Numbered from the stretch's first letter, positions 1-6,609 are shown. The stretch is DNA of 8,233 bases from JBDTMC01 sp039934475 (GCA_039934475.1 JBDTMC010000360.1:1-8233), one strand, 5' to 3'. Notes: a model not told the origin generated them from the letters alone. Program-made: numbers and translations.

Positions 1-476
1 GCGTCGCCCCGCGCCTGCTGATGGACGAACGAGTGCGCCAGGTTCTTGCACTGCCGAATCCCCACGGAACCAAGATTCTAGTGAACACCCGGGTTGACGT
101 CGCCCTCGCCTGCGGGGCTCACGGCGCGCATCTACCCGCGAACTCTCCGCCTCCCTCCGCCTGGCGCGCCATAGTGCCGCCCGGCTTCCTGTTCGGGGTT
201 TCCACGCATACCCTGGACGAACTGCGCGCCGCCGAAGAGGGTGGCGCCGACTTCGCAGTCTTCAGTCCCATCTTCGAATCGTCGTCCAAACCCGGCTACG
301 GACCTGCCCTTGGTTTGGATGCCTTGCGCGCCGCCGTGCGCGCCGTTCACCTCCCAGTCTTGGCCCTCGGAGGCATCACCGCGGCGTATGTGCCGCAGTG
401 CCTGGCGACCGGCGCGGCCGGCGTCGCCGGCATAGGGCTATTTCAAAACCAACCAAAAAAGAGTATGTATAGGTAG
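1..476 (+). CDS. Thiamine phosphate synthase / TenI-superfamily protein, 5' end outside window
   Basis: The reading frame is open from base 3 to the TAG at 474-476, and the first internal ATG (base 21) falls inside what should be the barrel. The gene therefore most likely begins before the window. Visible superfamily motifs, in order, are NTRVDVAL with GAHGAHLP (substrate-side strand), GVSTHTLDE, ADFAVFSPIF followed by SSSKPGYGPALGL (phosphate-binding loop), and LPVLALGGIT with GAAGVAGIGLF (second phosphate loop). Known ThiE enzymes join hydroxymethylpyrimidine diphosphate to thiazole phosphate in the cytoplasm. TenI relatives instead isomerise the thiazole moiety or have unknown roles. Here the usual ThiE 'HLGQxD' stretch reads HLPANSPPPS, without the expected metal-binding acid, which leans towards a TenI-like or divergent member. 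The product ends shortly after the final barrel helix, so the C-terminus looks complete. The superfamily is clear; the exact reaction is not. Confidence 0.85.
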   Translation, partial: VAPRLLMDERVRQVLALPNPHGTKILVNTRVDVALACGAHGAHLPANSPPPSAWRAIVPPGFLFGVSTHTLDELRAAEEGGADFAVFSPIFESSSKPGYGPALGLDALRAAVRAVHLPVLALGGITAAYVPQCLATGAAGVAGIGLFQNQPKKSMYR

Positions 477-482
477 AAAGGA
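475..482 (+). promoter_or_regulatory. Shine-Dalgarno site of the malic enzyme gene
   Basis: AGAAAGGA lies 5 bases before the ATG at 488 and overlaps the TAG stop (474-476) of the upstream barrel gene. This supports the 488 start. It also suggests the two genes share a transcript, with ribosomes ending the first gene beside the start site of the second. Confidence 0.7.
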
Positions 483-487
483 TCTTT

Positions 488-2782
488 ATGTCCATTCGGA
501 AAGAAGACGCGCTTGAGTACCACTCCTCGGCGCCGGCGGGCAAGATTTCGGTAACCCCGACCAAACCCTGCCGCACGCAGCGCGATCTCAGCCTCGCCTA
601 CACCCCGGGCGTTGCGGTTCCGTGCCTGGAGATTGAGCGCGATCCCAGCCTTGTCTATAAGTACACTTCCAAAGGGAATCTGGTGGCCGTGGTTAGCAAT
701 GGCACAGCCGTCCTCGGGTTGGGTAACATTGGCGCCGCCGCCGGCAAACCCGTAATGGAAGGCAAAGGCGTTCTGTTTAAACGCTTCGCCGACATCGATG
801 TGTTCGATATCGAACTCGCCACCGCCGATCCGAAAGAGATCATCCGCGTTTGCCAGCTCATGGAACCCACCTTTGGTGGCATTAACCTGGAGGACATCAA
901 GGCGCCGGAATGCTTTGAGGTGGAAGAAGAGTTAAAGCGCACGATGAAGATCCCGGTCTTCCATGACGACCAGCATGGGACGGCCATTATCTCCGGCGCC
1001 GCTCTGCTGAACGCCGTGGAGATCGCGGGCAAGCGCATGGAAGAGATCCGCGTCGTGATCAACGGCGCCGGCGCCAGCGGCATCGCCTGCGCCGAGCACT
1101 ATGTACGACTGGGCGTGCTGCGCGAGCACATCTTCATGTGCGACACCAAAGGCGTTGTCTATAAGGGCCGCAAAGAGGGCATGAACAAGTACAAGGAACG
1201 CTTCGCGCAGGATACCGCGATGCGTACCCTCGACGATGCCATGCACGGGGCCGATGTCTTCTTCGGACTGTCGGCAGCTAACTGCGTGACACCGCAGATG
1301 CTGCTCTCGATGAATCACGATCCCGTCGTGTTCGCGATGGCCAATCCCGATCCGGAGATCGAGTACGACCTCGCCGTCGCAACGCGCCCCGATCTCATCA
1401 TGGCGACGGGCCGGTCCGATTTTCCCAACCAGGTCAACAATGTGCTTGGGTTCCCGTTCATCTTCCGCGGCGCGCTGGACGTACGAGCCACCGCGATCAA
1501 CGACGACATGAAACTGGCGGCCACGCGGGCTCTTGCTGCGTTGGCGAAAGAAGACGTGCCCGATTCCGTCCGCCGGGCCTACGGCGGCGGCAATCTGCAG
1601 TTCGGCCGCGAGTACATCATCCCGAAGCCTTTCGATTCTCGTGTGCTGATCACGGTGGCGTCGGCAGTGGCGAAAGCGGCGATGGACTCCGGTGTCGCAC
1701 AGACCCCAGTGGATCTCGACGAATATCGCGAGACGCTGGAACGCCGCCTCGGCAAAGCCCACGAGCTGATGCGCGTCCTGATTCACAAGGCCAAGCGGCA
1801 CCCGCAGCGCGTCGTGTTGCCCGAGGGCGAAGAGTACAAGATCATCCGTGCCGCTCAGATCATTGTCGATGAGGGCATCGGTACTCCCATACTGCTCGGT
1901 AACGAAGAACGCATCCAGGCGCGCATGAAGGAGTTGGTGATCCACAATGCCGACGGCGCGATCCGCATCATTGATCCATCGCGTTTTGAGCGCCTGCCCG
2001 AATACACGGAGGAGTTCTACCGGCTGCGGCAGCGCAAGGGTGTGACCAGGCGTCAGGCTGAGGGCTATATCCTCGATCCAGTGACGTTCGGTGCGATGCT
2101 GCTACGCCGGGCCGACGCCGACGCAATGATTGCCGGCCTCACCCAGCACTATCCCGATACGCTACGGCCGGTCCTGCAGGTGTTGCCTGTGCGGGAAGGG
2201 CTCCGCAACGTGGCCGGGATGTACATGTTGATCACCCCGCGCGGACAAGTGTATTTCCTCGCCGATACTACCGTGAACATCGACCCGGACGCCGAGCACC
2301 TCGCGGAGATCGCGATCGAAGCGGCCCAAACCGTAAAAGGTCTTGGCATCGACCCGCGCGTCGCCATGCTCTCGTTCTCCAATTTCGGAAGCGTGCGTCA
2401 TCCTCTGGCAGACAAAGTGAAGCGCGCCGTGGGCATTGTTCACCAGCGCGAACCCAACCTGATCATCGACGGCGAGATGCAAGCCGACACCGCCGTAGTG
2501 CCGGAGATCCTTGACCAAACCTATCCCTTCAGCGTGCTCAAGGGTGGGGCCAACGTACTGATCTTCCCCAACCTGGAATCCGGCAACATCGCCTATAAAC
2601 TGCTGATGAGGATTGGCGGTTCGGAAGGCATCGGTCCGATTCTGATGGGCCTCTCCCGCCCCGTGCACGTGCTGCAACGCGGCGCGGAAGTCAACGACAT
2701 CGTCCACATGGCTGCCATCGCGGTAGTGGACGCCCAACGAACGCTCACGCAAATGCTGGACGCGGTGGTGACTCCGCGCTAA
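488..2782 (+). CDS. maeB: NADP-dependent malic enzyme with C-terminal phosphotransacetylase-like domain (MaeB type)
   Basis: The 764-residue protein matches the usual length of two-domain bacterial malic enzymes (E. coli MaeB is about 760). These decarboxylate malate oxidatively to pyruvate and CO2, normally making NADPH, in the cytoplasm. The malic enzyme part covers about residues 15-425. It shows SLAYTPGV (Tyr38, general acid), GKPVMEGKGVLFK (Lys93, catalytic), NLEDI (Glu135/Asp136) and FHDDQHGT (Asp161) as metal ligands, and a NGAGASG nucleotide-binding loop at 192-198. The phosphotransacetylase-like part covers about 430-764. It shows RVVLPEGEE, DTLRPVLQ, DGEMQADTAV (661-670), NVLIFPNLESGNIAYKL (689-705) and GPILMGLSRPV. 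In studied MaeB proteins this second domain is not an active acetyltransferase but an acetyl-CoA-responsive regulator and oligomerisation unit; I infer the same here. No key residue is missing. The start is fixed by a good Shine-Dalgarno site. Cofactor preference (NADP over NAD) is inferred from the domain architecture. Confidence 0.97.
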   Translation: MSIRKEDALEYHSSAPAGKISVTPTKPCRTQRDLSLAYTPGVAVPCLEIERDPSLVYKYTSKGNLVAVVSNGTAVLGLGNIGAAAGKPVMEGKGVLFKRFADIDVFDIELATADPKEIIRVCQLMEPTFGGINLEDIKAPECFEVEEELKRTMKIPVFHDDQHGTAIISGAALLNAVEIAGKRMEEIRVVINGAGASGIACAEHYVRLGVLREHIFMCDTKGVVYKGRKEGMNKYKERFAQDTAMRTLDDAMHGADVFFGLSAANCVTPQMLLSMNHDPVVFAMANPDPEIEYDLAVATRPDLIMATGRSDFPNQVNNVLGFPFIFRGALDVRATAINDDMKLAATRALAALAKEDVPDSVRRAYGGGNLQFGREYIIPKPFDSRVLITVASAVAKAAMDSGVAQTPVDLDEYRETLERRLGKAHELMRVLIHKAKRHPQRVVLPEGEEYKIIRAAQIIVDEGIGTPILLGNEERIQARMKELVIHNADGAIRIIDPSRFERLPEYTEEFYRLRQRKGVTRRQAEGYILDPVTFGAMLLRRADADAMIAGLTQHYPDTLRPVLQVLPVREGLRNVAGMYMLITPRGQVYFLADTTVNIDPDAEHLAEIAIEAAQTVKGLGIDPRVAMLSFSNFGSVRHPLADKVKRAVGIVHQREPNLIIDGEMQADTAVVPEILDQTYPFSVLKGGANVLIFPNLESGNIAYKLLMRIGGSEGIGPILMGLSRPVHVLQRGAEVNDIVHMAAIAVVDAQRTLTQMLDAVVTPR

Positions 2783-2793
2783 ACGGAGCCGAA

Positions 2794-3645
2794 TCAAAGC
2801 CGTTGATGCCGCTCGGCCAATGCAATCGCGCCTAACACCCCGCACCACTTTTGCTCTGGCGGGACGATGTCGGGCACTTCTACATACCCGCGCATCAGCT
2901 CGGCGACGTTCCCCCGGATCATCGGAAAAAGGTGCGCCTGGTCCATTACGCCGCCGCCGAGGATGATCTTCTGCGGCGATAGAGTGCAGACGAAATTCAC
3001 GATGGCTTCGGCAAGGTAGTAGGCTTCGATCTGCCAGGCGATGTGACCGGGAGGCAACTGATACCCTGGCACGCCCCAGCGTGCCTTCATCGCCGGTCCG
3101 GAAGCGAGCCCCTCCAGGCAGCTTTTGTGGAACTCGCAGGTTCCTTCAAACGAAGCGGGGTCTTCAGGATGACGCGGTAGCAACAGGTGTCCCATCTCGG
3201 GGTGCTGTTTGCCGTGGAGCAGTTGCCCGCCGGCCATGCCGCCGCCCCCGATACCAGTGCCGACGGTGATATAGAGAAACGTGTCGAACGTCCGCGCGGC
3301 GCCCCAAACGTGCTCGCCCAGGCCGGCGACGTTCACGTCCGTATCCACTACAACCGGAATTCCGAGGATCTGTTCCAACTCCTGGCGAATGGGGAAATGC
3401 TTCCAGCCCGGCTTGGGCGTGGCGGTGATCGTGCCCGTCAAGAGATCCAGTGGTCCGAAACACGCGACGCCTACTGCCTCCAGCGGACCCCGAGCCTTGA
3501 GGGCATCGGCAGCGGCTCTCACCGTGGCTCTCGGGTCGTCAGTCGTGTCGATGCGAACTGGATCGGTGAGGTCGTCCGGACCGGTGCCTGCCGCCACGAT
3601 GAACTTCGTTCCCCCCGCCTCAATCGCGCCAAACCTTCCCTTCAT
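2794..3645 (-). CDS. ROK-family sugar kinase, probably fructokinase-like
   Basis: This 283-residue cytoplasmic kinase phosphorylates a hexose with ATP. The N-terminal phosphate-binding loop reads GAIEAGGTKF (residues 6-15). The sugar-binding and catalytic segment is DTDVNVAG, with Asp103 as the expected general base. The second ATP-binding stretch is TVGTGIGGG (128-136). A zinc-site arrangement follows at His153, Cys170, His173 and Cys176 within the HPEMGH...TCEFHKSCLEGLASGPA region. That spacing, with EAGGTKF and ASGPAMKARWG, is typical of the Bacillus YdhR/GmuE fructokinase branch of the ROK family rather than of NagC/Mlc repressors. No DNA-binding domain is present, so it is an enzyme, not a regulator. 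Its ATG overlaps the stop of the upstream ceramidase-like gene (ATGA, 3642-3645), so translation is probably coupled. It ends 11 bases from the convergent maeB stop. The actual sugar (fructose, glucose, mannose) cannot be decided from the sequence. Confidence 0.93.
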   Translation of the reverse strand: MKGRFGAIEAGGTKFIVAAGTGPDDLTDPVRIDTTDDPRATVRAAADALKARGPLEAVGVACFGPLDLLTGTITATPKPGWKHFPIRQELEQILGIPVVVDTDVNVAGLGEHVWGAARTFDTFLYITVGTGIGGGGMAGGQLLHGKQHPEMGHLLLPRHPEDPASFEGTCEFHKSCLEGLASGPAMKARWGVPGYQLPPGHIAWQIEAYYLAEAIVNFVCTLSPQKIILGGGVMDQAHLFPMIRGNVAELMRGYVEVPDIVPPEQKWCGVLGAIALAERHQRL

Positions 3646-4994
3646 TTGGACTTCCTCCCCACGCGCCCCATTACGCTCTTCACTCCGTCGATGATCGTCT
3701 CTTCCACGTCGTCGCTGAACGGTCCGGGCTGGCCATAGTAGATCATGCTCTCCACAGCTTCATATCCTCCCTCGCCGAGGATTCTCTTAGTGGGGATATA
3801 GCACATCACATCATTCGAATACCCTGCCACGATGAGGTCTTCTTTGTCGGTGCCGTATTGCCGCTTCAGTCGTAGCCCGTAGTCCACTACAACCTCGCCG
3901 CCCAGCGCCACGATGGTCAAGTCCTTGCCAAACCTGATGGCCTGAATTGGATAAGACAGCCGGCGCGGCGGGGTTCGATTGTCGTAGGCGGCGAGCATCG
4001 CCTGCGCGCGCTTCACACGGAAGCGATCGGCGTTCTTCGCCTCCTCTTCGAACGTCGCACGATCATGCGGGGCGAAGGCCGGCTCCACGGTGCGGAATGA
4101 GGACCGCAGCGGCGCGCGCAGCGGTTTCATGGCGCCCTTCAAGACACCGTCCACGGCATCGGAAAGCTCATGCCCGTGAGCGATCACGTTCTCAATCTTG
4201 GTCCGCGGATTTGGATTCTGATCTCCGCCGCACAACATCAGAAATAGGGCGTTGGCGCCAGGATGCTTCTCTTCGACAAAGGCCTGCGCTTGGCCGGCGT
4301 AGTCGCCGCTCAGTTGGTAGTGCTCGCCGGTCAGTGTAGTGTTGTGGCAGGCATATCCGAACAACACCGCCAGAAGCTTGCCGTCTTTGGACGTGACGCG
4401 TAAAACGGGGACATCGTGATCCACCGGTCCTTGCGGGTTAAGGCCGATCTTGACGCCCTTCGGCGTAGGCTCCCGGCGATTCATCGCGAAACCAGCCGAG
4501 CCATGTCCAATAGCGAGGTCTGCGGGCTCCAATGCGCCCAAAGCCGCGCCAGCGACGGTCACCAGAGCGTCCGTGACATGCTGCGCATAGGCTTGCAGTT
4601 GCTTCTCGTCCTCTGGTGTCGGGTCCAGCATGATGTGCAGGTTCGGCCATACGAGGGGTCCGGTGTGCGTGTGCGAGGAGTTGAACAGGATGGCGGAGCG
4701 CTGCAGCCCAAAGTCCTTCTGGATCCGTGCGGCTGCCACTTCACTCACTTGGCGCGGCAACCCGATCAGGTCGGTGGTTACGATCACCACCCTGGAGCGA
4801 CCGTCGTCCACAGCCAGCGCCTTGGCCCACAGTTTCTGGAACACGCCCTCGGAGGGCTTCTTGCGGCTGGCATAGCCGGACATCCAAACCGGGCCATCGG
4901 GCGTGAGGTCGGCACGGGCCGTTCCCGCCCTTAGTCCGGCTGCAAATAGCTGACTCGAAACGAGCAGGAGAATCAGTAGTTTAACGGTGATCAT
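3642..4994 (-). CDS. Secreted neutral/alkaline-ceramidase-family protein (N-terminal domain only)
   Basis: The 450-residue product starts with a signal peptide (MITVKLLILLLVSSQLFAAG, cleavage near residues 19-24), so it acts outside the cytoplasm. The family start motif AGTARADLTPDGPVWMSGY (residues 23-41) is clear. Probable zinc ligands are in SSHTHTGP (His108, His110) and ACHNTTL (His217), with a later acid in LGGEVVVDY (Glu367) and a tyrosine in SNDVMCYIPT (Tyr399). In characterised neutral ceramidases the nucleophilic serine sits in a GDVSPN motif. The matching place here reads GGDQNPN (256-262), with no serine. The C-terminal immunoglobulin-like domain of true ceramidases (650-760 residues) is absent. 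It is therefore a metal-dependent hydrolase-like member of the superfamily, but ceramide cleavage should not be assumed. No clear Shine-Dalgarno site precedes the ATG. Its stop overlaps the start of the ROK kinase. Confidence 0.88.
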   Translation of the reverse strand: MITVKLLILLLVSSQLFAAGLRAGTARADLTPDGPVWMSGYASRKKPSEGVFQKLWAKALAVDDGRSRVVIVTTDLIGLPRQVSEVAAARIQKDFGLQRSAILFNSSHTHTGPLVWPNLHIMLDPTPEDEKQLQAYAQHVTDALVTVAGAALGALEPADLAIGHGSAGFAMNRREPTPKGVKIGLNPQGPVDHDVPVLRVTSKDGKLLAVLFGYACHNTTLTGEHYQLSGDYAGQAQAFVEEKHPGANALFLMLCGGDQNPNPRTKIENVIAHGHELSDAVDGVLKGAMKPLRAPLRSSFRTVEPAFAPHDRATFEEEAKNADRFRVKRAQAMLAAYDNRTPPRRLSYPIQAIRFGKDLTIVALGGEVVVDYGLRLKRQYGTDKEDLIVAGYSNDVMCYIPTKRILGEGGYEAVESMIYYGQPGPFSDDVEETIIDGVKSVMGRVGRKSK

Positions 4995-5069
4995 CTGTAT
5001 TTTGGAATGCTACTATATCTGGCTGAGAAAATCCCAGCGTAGCGATGACTACTCACGTGGAGTCCACAC
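4995..5069. promoter_or_regulatory. Divergent intergenic region with possible promoters
   Basis: This 75-base, relatively AT-rich gap separates the left-going ceramidase-like gene from the right-going exported-protein pair, so it should hold start sites for both. On the - strand a TATAGT element (5017-5012) is five of six matches to a -10 box and would start transcription near 5005. On the + strand TACTAT (5011-5016) is a weaker -10 candidate. Neither has a convincing -35 partner. TGGAG at 5058-5062, 7 bases before the ATG at 5070, is a reasonable Shine-Dalgarno site for the + strand gene. Confidence 0.4.
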
Positions 5070-5522
5070 ATGCGACAAGTTGTCGCCGCTCTCGTCCTGG
5101 TTTCATTTCTGGTGGGGGCGGCAGGTCCGGGAAGCCACGCCGAATATGTCGGAGGCACTAGCGCCGGCATCGACCCTCGGACGGAAGGCACTCTGATTAC
5201 TAACGGGCAGTTGTGTCTTTCCTTTCGGGTGAAACAAGGTGAAGTGCGCATCCCGTTTGACCGGATCAATCTCATCGAGTATGGCCAGAAAGCCGATAGG
5301 CGCCTCCTGGAGGCGATTCTCATCTCCCCCATCTTTCTGCTCGCCAAAAAGCGAACCCACTTTCTGACCGTTGGCTACACCGACGACAGCGGGCAACAGC
5401 AGGCCATGGTATTCCGCATATCCCGATCCGACATTCGCTCGGTGCTGGTGAGCCTGGAAGCGCGAACCGGCCGCAAAGTGCAGTATCAGGACGACGAGGC
5501 GAGAAAGGCAGGGAAGGGATGA
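5070..5522 (+). CDS. Exported protein of unknown function (150 aa)
   Basis: The N-terminus (residues 1-24, hydrophobic core VVAALVLVSFLVGAA, ending SHA before EY) is a standard Sec signal peptide. The mature part opens with EYVGGTSAGI, then alternating short strands (TEGTLI, QLCLSFRV, EVRIPFDRINLIEYGQ). It continues with a hydrophobic stretch at 79-92 and HFLTVGYTDDSGQQQAMVFRI, ending in SVLVSLEARTGRKVQYQ. The repeated pattern 'IPFDRINLIEYGQ... HFLTVGYTDDSG' looks like a small beta-rich, pleckstrin-homology-like fold, and I have the impression of similar proteins in Acidobacteria. No catalytic motif is visible. The start is supported by TGGAG 7 bases upstream. The stop overlaps the ATG of the next exported protein, so the two are likely made together and may act together in the envelope. 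Confidence 0.85.
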   Translation: MRQVVAALVLVSFLVGAAGPGSHAEYVGGTSAGIDPRTEGTLITNGQLCLSFRVKQGEVRIPFDRINLIEYGQKADRRLLEAILISPIFLLAKKRTHFLTVGYTDDSGQQQAMVFRISRSDIRSVLVSLEARTGRKVQYQDDEARKAGKG

Positions 5523-6070
5523 AGGCGGCATTGCTGGCGGTATTTGCGTGTTGTGCCATGGCGGCCGATCCCGCCGCAGACCTGCTGAAGGTCAGGCGCA
5601 TTTGCGTCGAGAACTTCCAGGGCGGCGATACGGCCAATCAGGTTCGCGACATGATCATCGCCAGCGTGATGGGCACGAAGCTCTACCTGATCACCGAAGA
5701 CCCTGCGAAGGCGGATGCGATCCTCAAAGGCTCAGCCGAGGATATGGTCTTCACTGACCGCTTCCAATCGAGTGAAAGCATTCAAGGCCGCGTCTCTATC
5801 CGCGGGACCGATGGCGCTGCAAAGGTTTCCGAACGCAGCAGCCGTGGCTTGAGCGCCGGGGTAGGCGATCATGAAACCACGAATATCGCCGAGCGCAAAC
5901 ACGAGGCCGTTGCTTCCGTCAGGCTGGTGAACAAAGACGGCGATGTGATCTGGTCCACCACACAGGAGAGCGTAGGGGCGAAGTTTCGCAGCGCCAGCGC
6001 AGATGTCGCTGACCTGATTGCCAAGAAGCTGGCCGAAGATTATCAGAAGATCAAACGCGCCGGTCCTTAA
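5519..6070 (+). CDS. Exported protein of unknown function (183 aa)
   Basis: A short signal peptide (MKAALLAVFACCAMA, cleavage before AD at about residue 16) directs export. Cys11 and Cys12 lie inside the hydrophobic stretch, but VFAC is a poor lipobox, so lipidation is uncertain. The mature N-terminal half (LLKVRRICVENF, QVRDMIIASVMGTKLYLITEDPAKADAILKGS) has the look of envelope proteins with a CsgG/LpoB-like alpha-beta fold, in which 'ADAILKG' is a recurrent feature. The middle (100-125) is Ser/Gly-rich. The C-terminal part contains VASVRLVNKDGDVIWSTTQES and an alpha helix rich in Lys/Glu (VADLIAKKLAEDYQKIKRA). Translation is probably coupled to the preceding gene by the ATGA at 5519-5522. 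No enzymatic residues were recognised. The assignment as a CsgG-like fold is an impression, not a family match. Confidence 0.85.
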   Translation: MKAALLAVFACCAMAADPAADLLKVRRICVENFQGGDTANQVRDMIIASVMGTKLYLITEDPAKADAILKGSAEDMVFTDRFQSSESIQGRVSIRGTDGAAKVSERSSRGLSAGVGDHETTNIAERKHEAVASVRLVNKDGDVIWSTTQESVGAKFRSASADVADLIAKKLAEDYQKIKRAGP

Positions 6071-6102
6071 GGGGCTGGGTGGTCGACTTAGGTAGTCAGC
6101 GT

Positions 6103-6117
6103 ATATGTTGACAATAT
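6103..6117. promoter_or_regulatory. Imperfect palindrome overlapping the -35 box (possible autoregulatory operator)
   Basis: ATATGTTGACAATAT has perfectly paired ATAT ends (6103-6106 and 6114-6117) and a partly symmetrical core. It covers the TTGACA promoter element. XRE-type antitoxins commonly bind such sites to repress their own operon, and the XRE gene lies about 500 bases downstream. That this site is the operator is inference. Confidence 0.35.
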
Positions 6118-6136
6118 CCATAGTTCTTGAAATGAT
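6108..6136 (+). promoter_or_regulatory. Sigma70-like promoter for the nucleotidyltransferase/XRE pair
   Basis: A perfect TTGACA (-35, 6108-6113) is followed after exactly 17 bases by AATGAT (-10, 6131-6136, four of six matches). Transcription would begin near 6143. It stands in the only AT-rich stretch of this part of the window, directly before the two-gene module. Confidence 0.55.
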
Positions 6137-6145
6137 GACGGTGTC

Positions 6146-6195
6146 TTGATCCCCTCCTTCGATCCGGTAACGGGTAGCCTTCCGGCGGTGACCAT
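6146..6195 (+). other. Out-of-frame 5' remnant of the nucleotidyltransferase gene
   Basis: From a TTG at 6146 the frame reads (M)IPSFDPVTGSLP up to base 6184. I recall this as the usual opening of DUF6932-like nucleotidyltransferases (of the type 'IPxFDPxTGxLPPGxHxAT'). The family sequence then continues as GGDHLATLDEI in the frame one base back (from GGC at 6184), joining the intact ORF at 6196. The upstream frame itself stops at the TAG of 6227-6229, and the downstream frame is closed upstream by the TAG at 6175-6177. A single missing base near 6182-6187 explains both. It could be a real mutation or a sequencing or assembly error. Confidence 0.6.
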
Positions 6196-6609
6196 TTGGC
6201 GACTTTGGACGAAATTGCAAAGCGGTTAGCATTCACCCCGAGGCGGCGGTGGTTGGTGAAAGGGCTTCGACGGACAGTCAAGGCGTTCTTGGAGGCGGGC
6301 ATCGAAGAAATCTACATTGACGGCAGCTTTTGCACTGAGAAGCCCGACCCTGGCGATATTGATAGGTATTGGGTAGAGCCCGATACCGGAGTTTATGATC
6401 GTATCGATCCCTACTGGATTGACTTTGAGACCCTACCGATACCCGGGGCGCGGATACGGAAGTGGCGGATGTGGGCGGAGCTTCGGCTCGAGTTCTACGT
6501 GCATCCGATCATGGAGGCACGAGCCGGCGTCGAGTTTCCAGAGTTCTTTCGACTGGACCGGGACGGTGAGTCTCGGGGCGTAATACGCATTGTGAAAGAA
6601 GCGCGATGA
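6196..6609 (+). CDS. Nucleotidyltransferase-like protein (DUF6932-like), probable toxin-like partner; N-terminus apparently lost
   Basis: The ORF encodes 137 residues from a TTG start, with no in-frame ATG or GTG between it and the upstream stop at 6175-6177. The core motif is YIDGSF...DPGDIDRYW (residues 40-59). Gly43-Ser44 followed by Asp54 and Asp56 is the GS...DxD signature of the nucleotidyltransferase (polymerase-beta-like) fold, where the acids hold metal ions. A third acid may be Glu99 in RLEFYVHP. The C-terminal stretch FPEFFRLDRDGESRGVIRIV (114-133) matches my memory of the family's 'EFFQxDRxGxxKGIIxI' ending. Members usually carry about 16 more N-terminal residues, visible here out of frame at 6146-6195, so the intact gene was probably 6146-6609. 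Its stop overlaps the XRE gene start (ATGA, 6606-6609). Nucleotidyltransferase/XRE pairs resemble toxin-antitoxin modules, but target and nucleotide are unknown. Whether the shortened form is active is open; the GS and DxD residues are intact. Confidence 0.8.
   Translation: MATLDEIAKRLAFTPRRRWLVKGLRRTVKAFLEAGIEEIYIDGSFCTEKPDPGDIDRYWVEPDTGVYDRIDPYWIDFETLPIPGARIRKWRMWAELRLEFYVHPIMEARAGVEFPEFFRLDRDGESRGVIRIVKEAR

Noticed and set aside
932..1945. A 337-codon open frame on the - strand opposite maeB
   Set aside because: It lies entirely antisense to the malic enzyme, which matches its family from end to end. The translation is rich in His, Arg and Asp with no domain pattern, as expected for a high-GC shadow frame.
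488..2782. Possible mis-assembly or fusion of a malic enzyme with a separate pta gene
   Set aside because: This two-domain architecture and length are normal for bacterial MaeB, and the frame is continuous.
2772..2788. CTCCG...CGGAG inverted repeat across the maeB stop, as a possible terminator
   Set aside because: The stem is only five base pairs and no T-run follows on either strand.
2162..2848. A 228-codon - strand frame across the maeB end and the kinase end
   Set aside because: It runs antisense to the phosphotransacetylase-like domain and overlaps the true kinase C-terminus in another frame. Its sequence is not protein-like.
3187..3738. A 183-codon + strand frame opposite the kinase/ceramidase junction
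   Set aside because: Both - strand genes there have clear family motifs, and this frame has none.
6065..6097. CCTTAAGG palindrome and a GACT...AGTC repeat after the second exported-protein gene
   Set aside because: The stems are four bases or trivial palindromes and lack a T-run, so I do not call a terminator.
5732..6302. Antisense open frames overlapping the promoter of the nucleotidyltransferase module
   Set aside because: They have no recognisable motifs and no start context. The + strand annotation explains the region.
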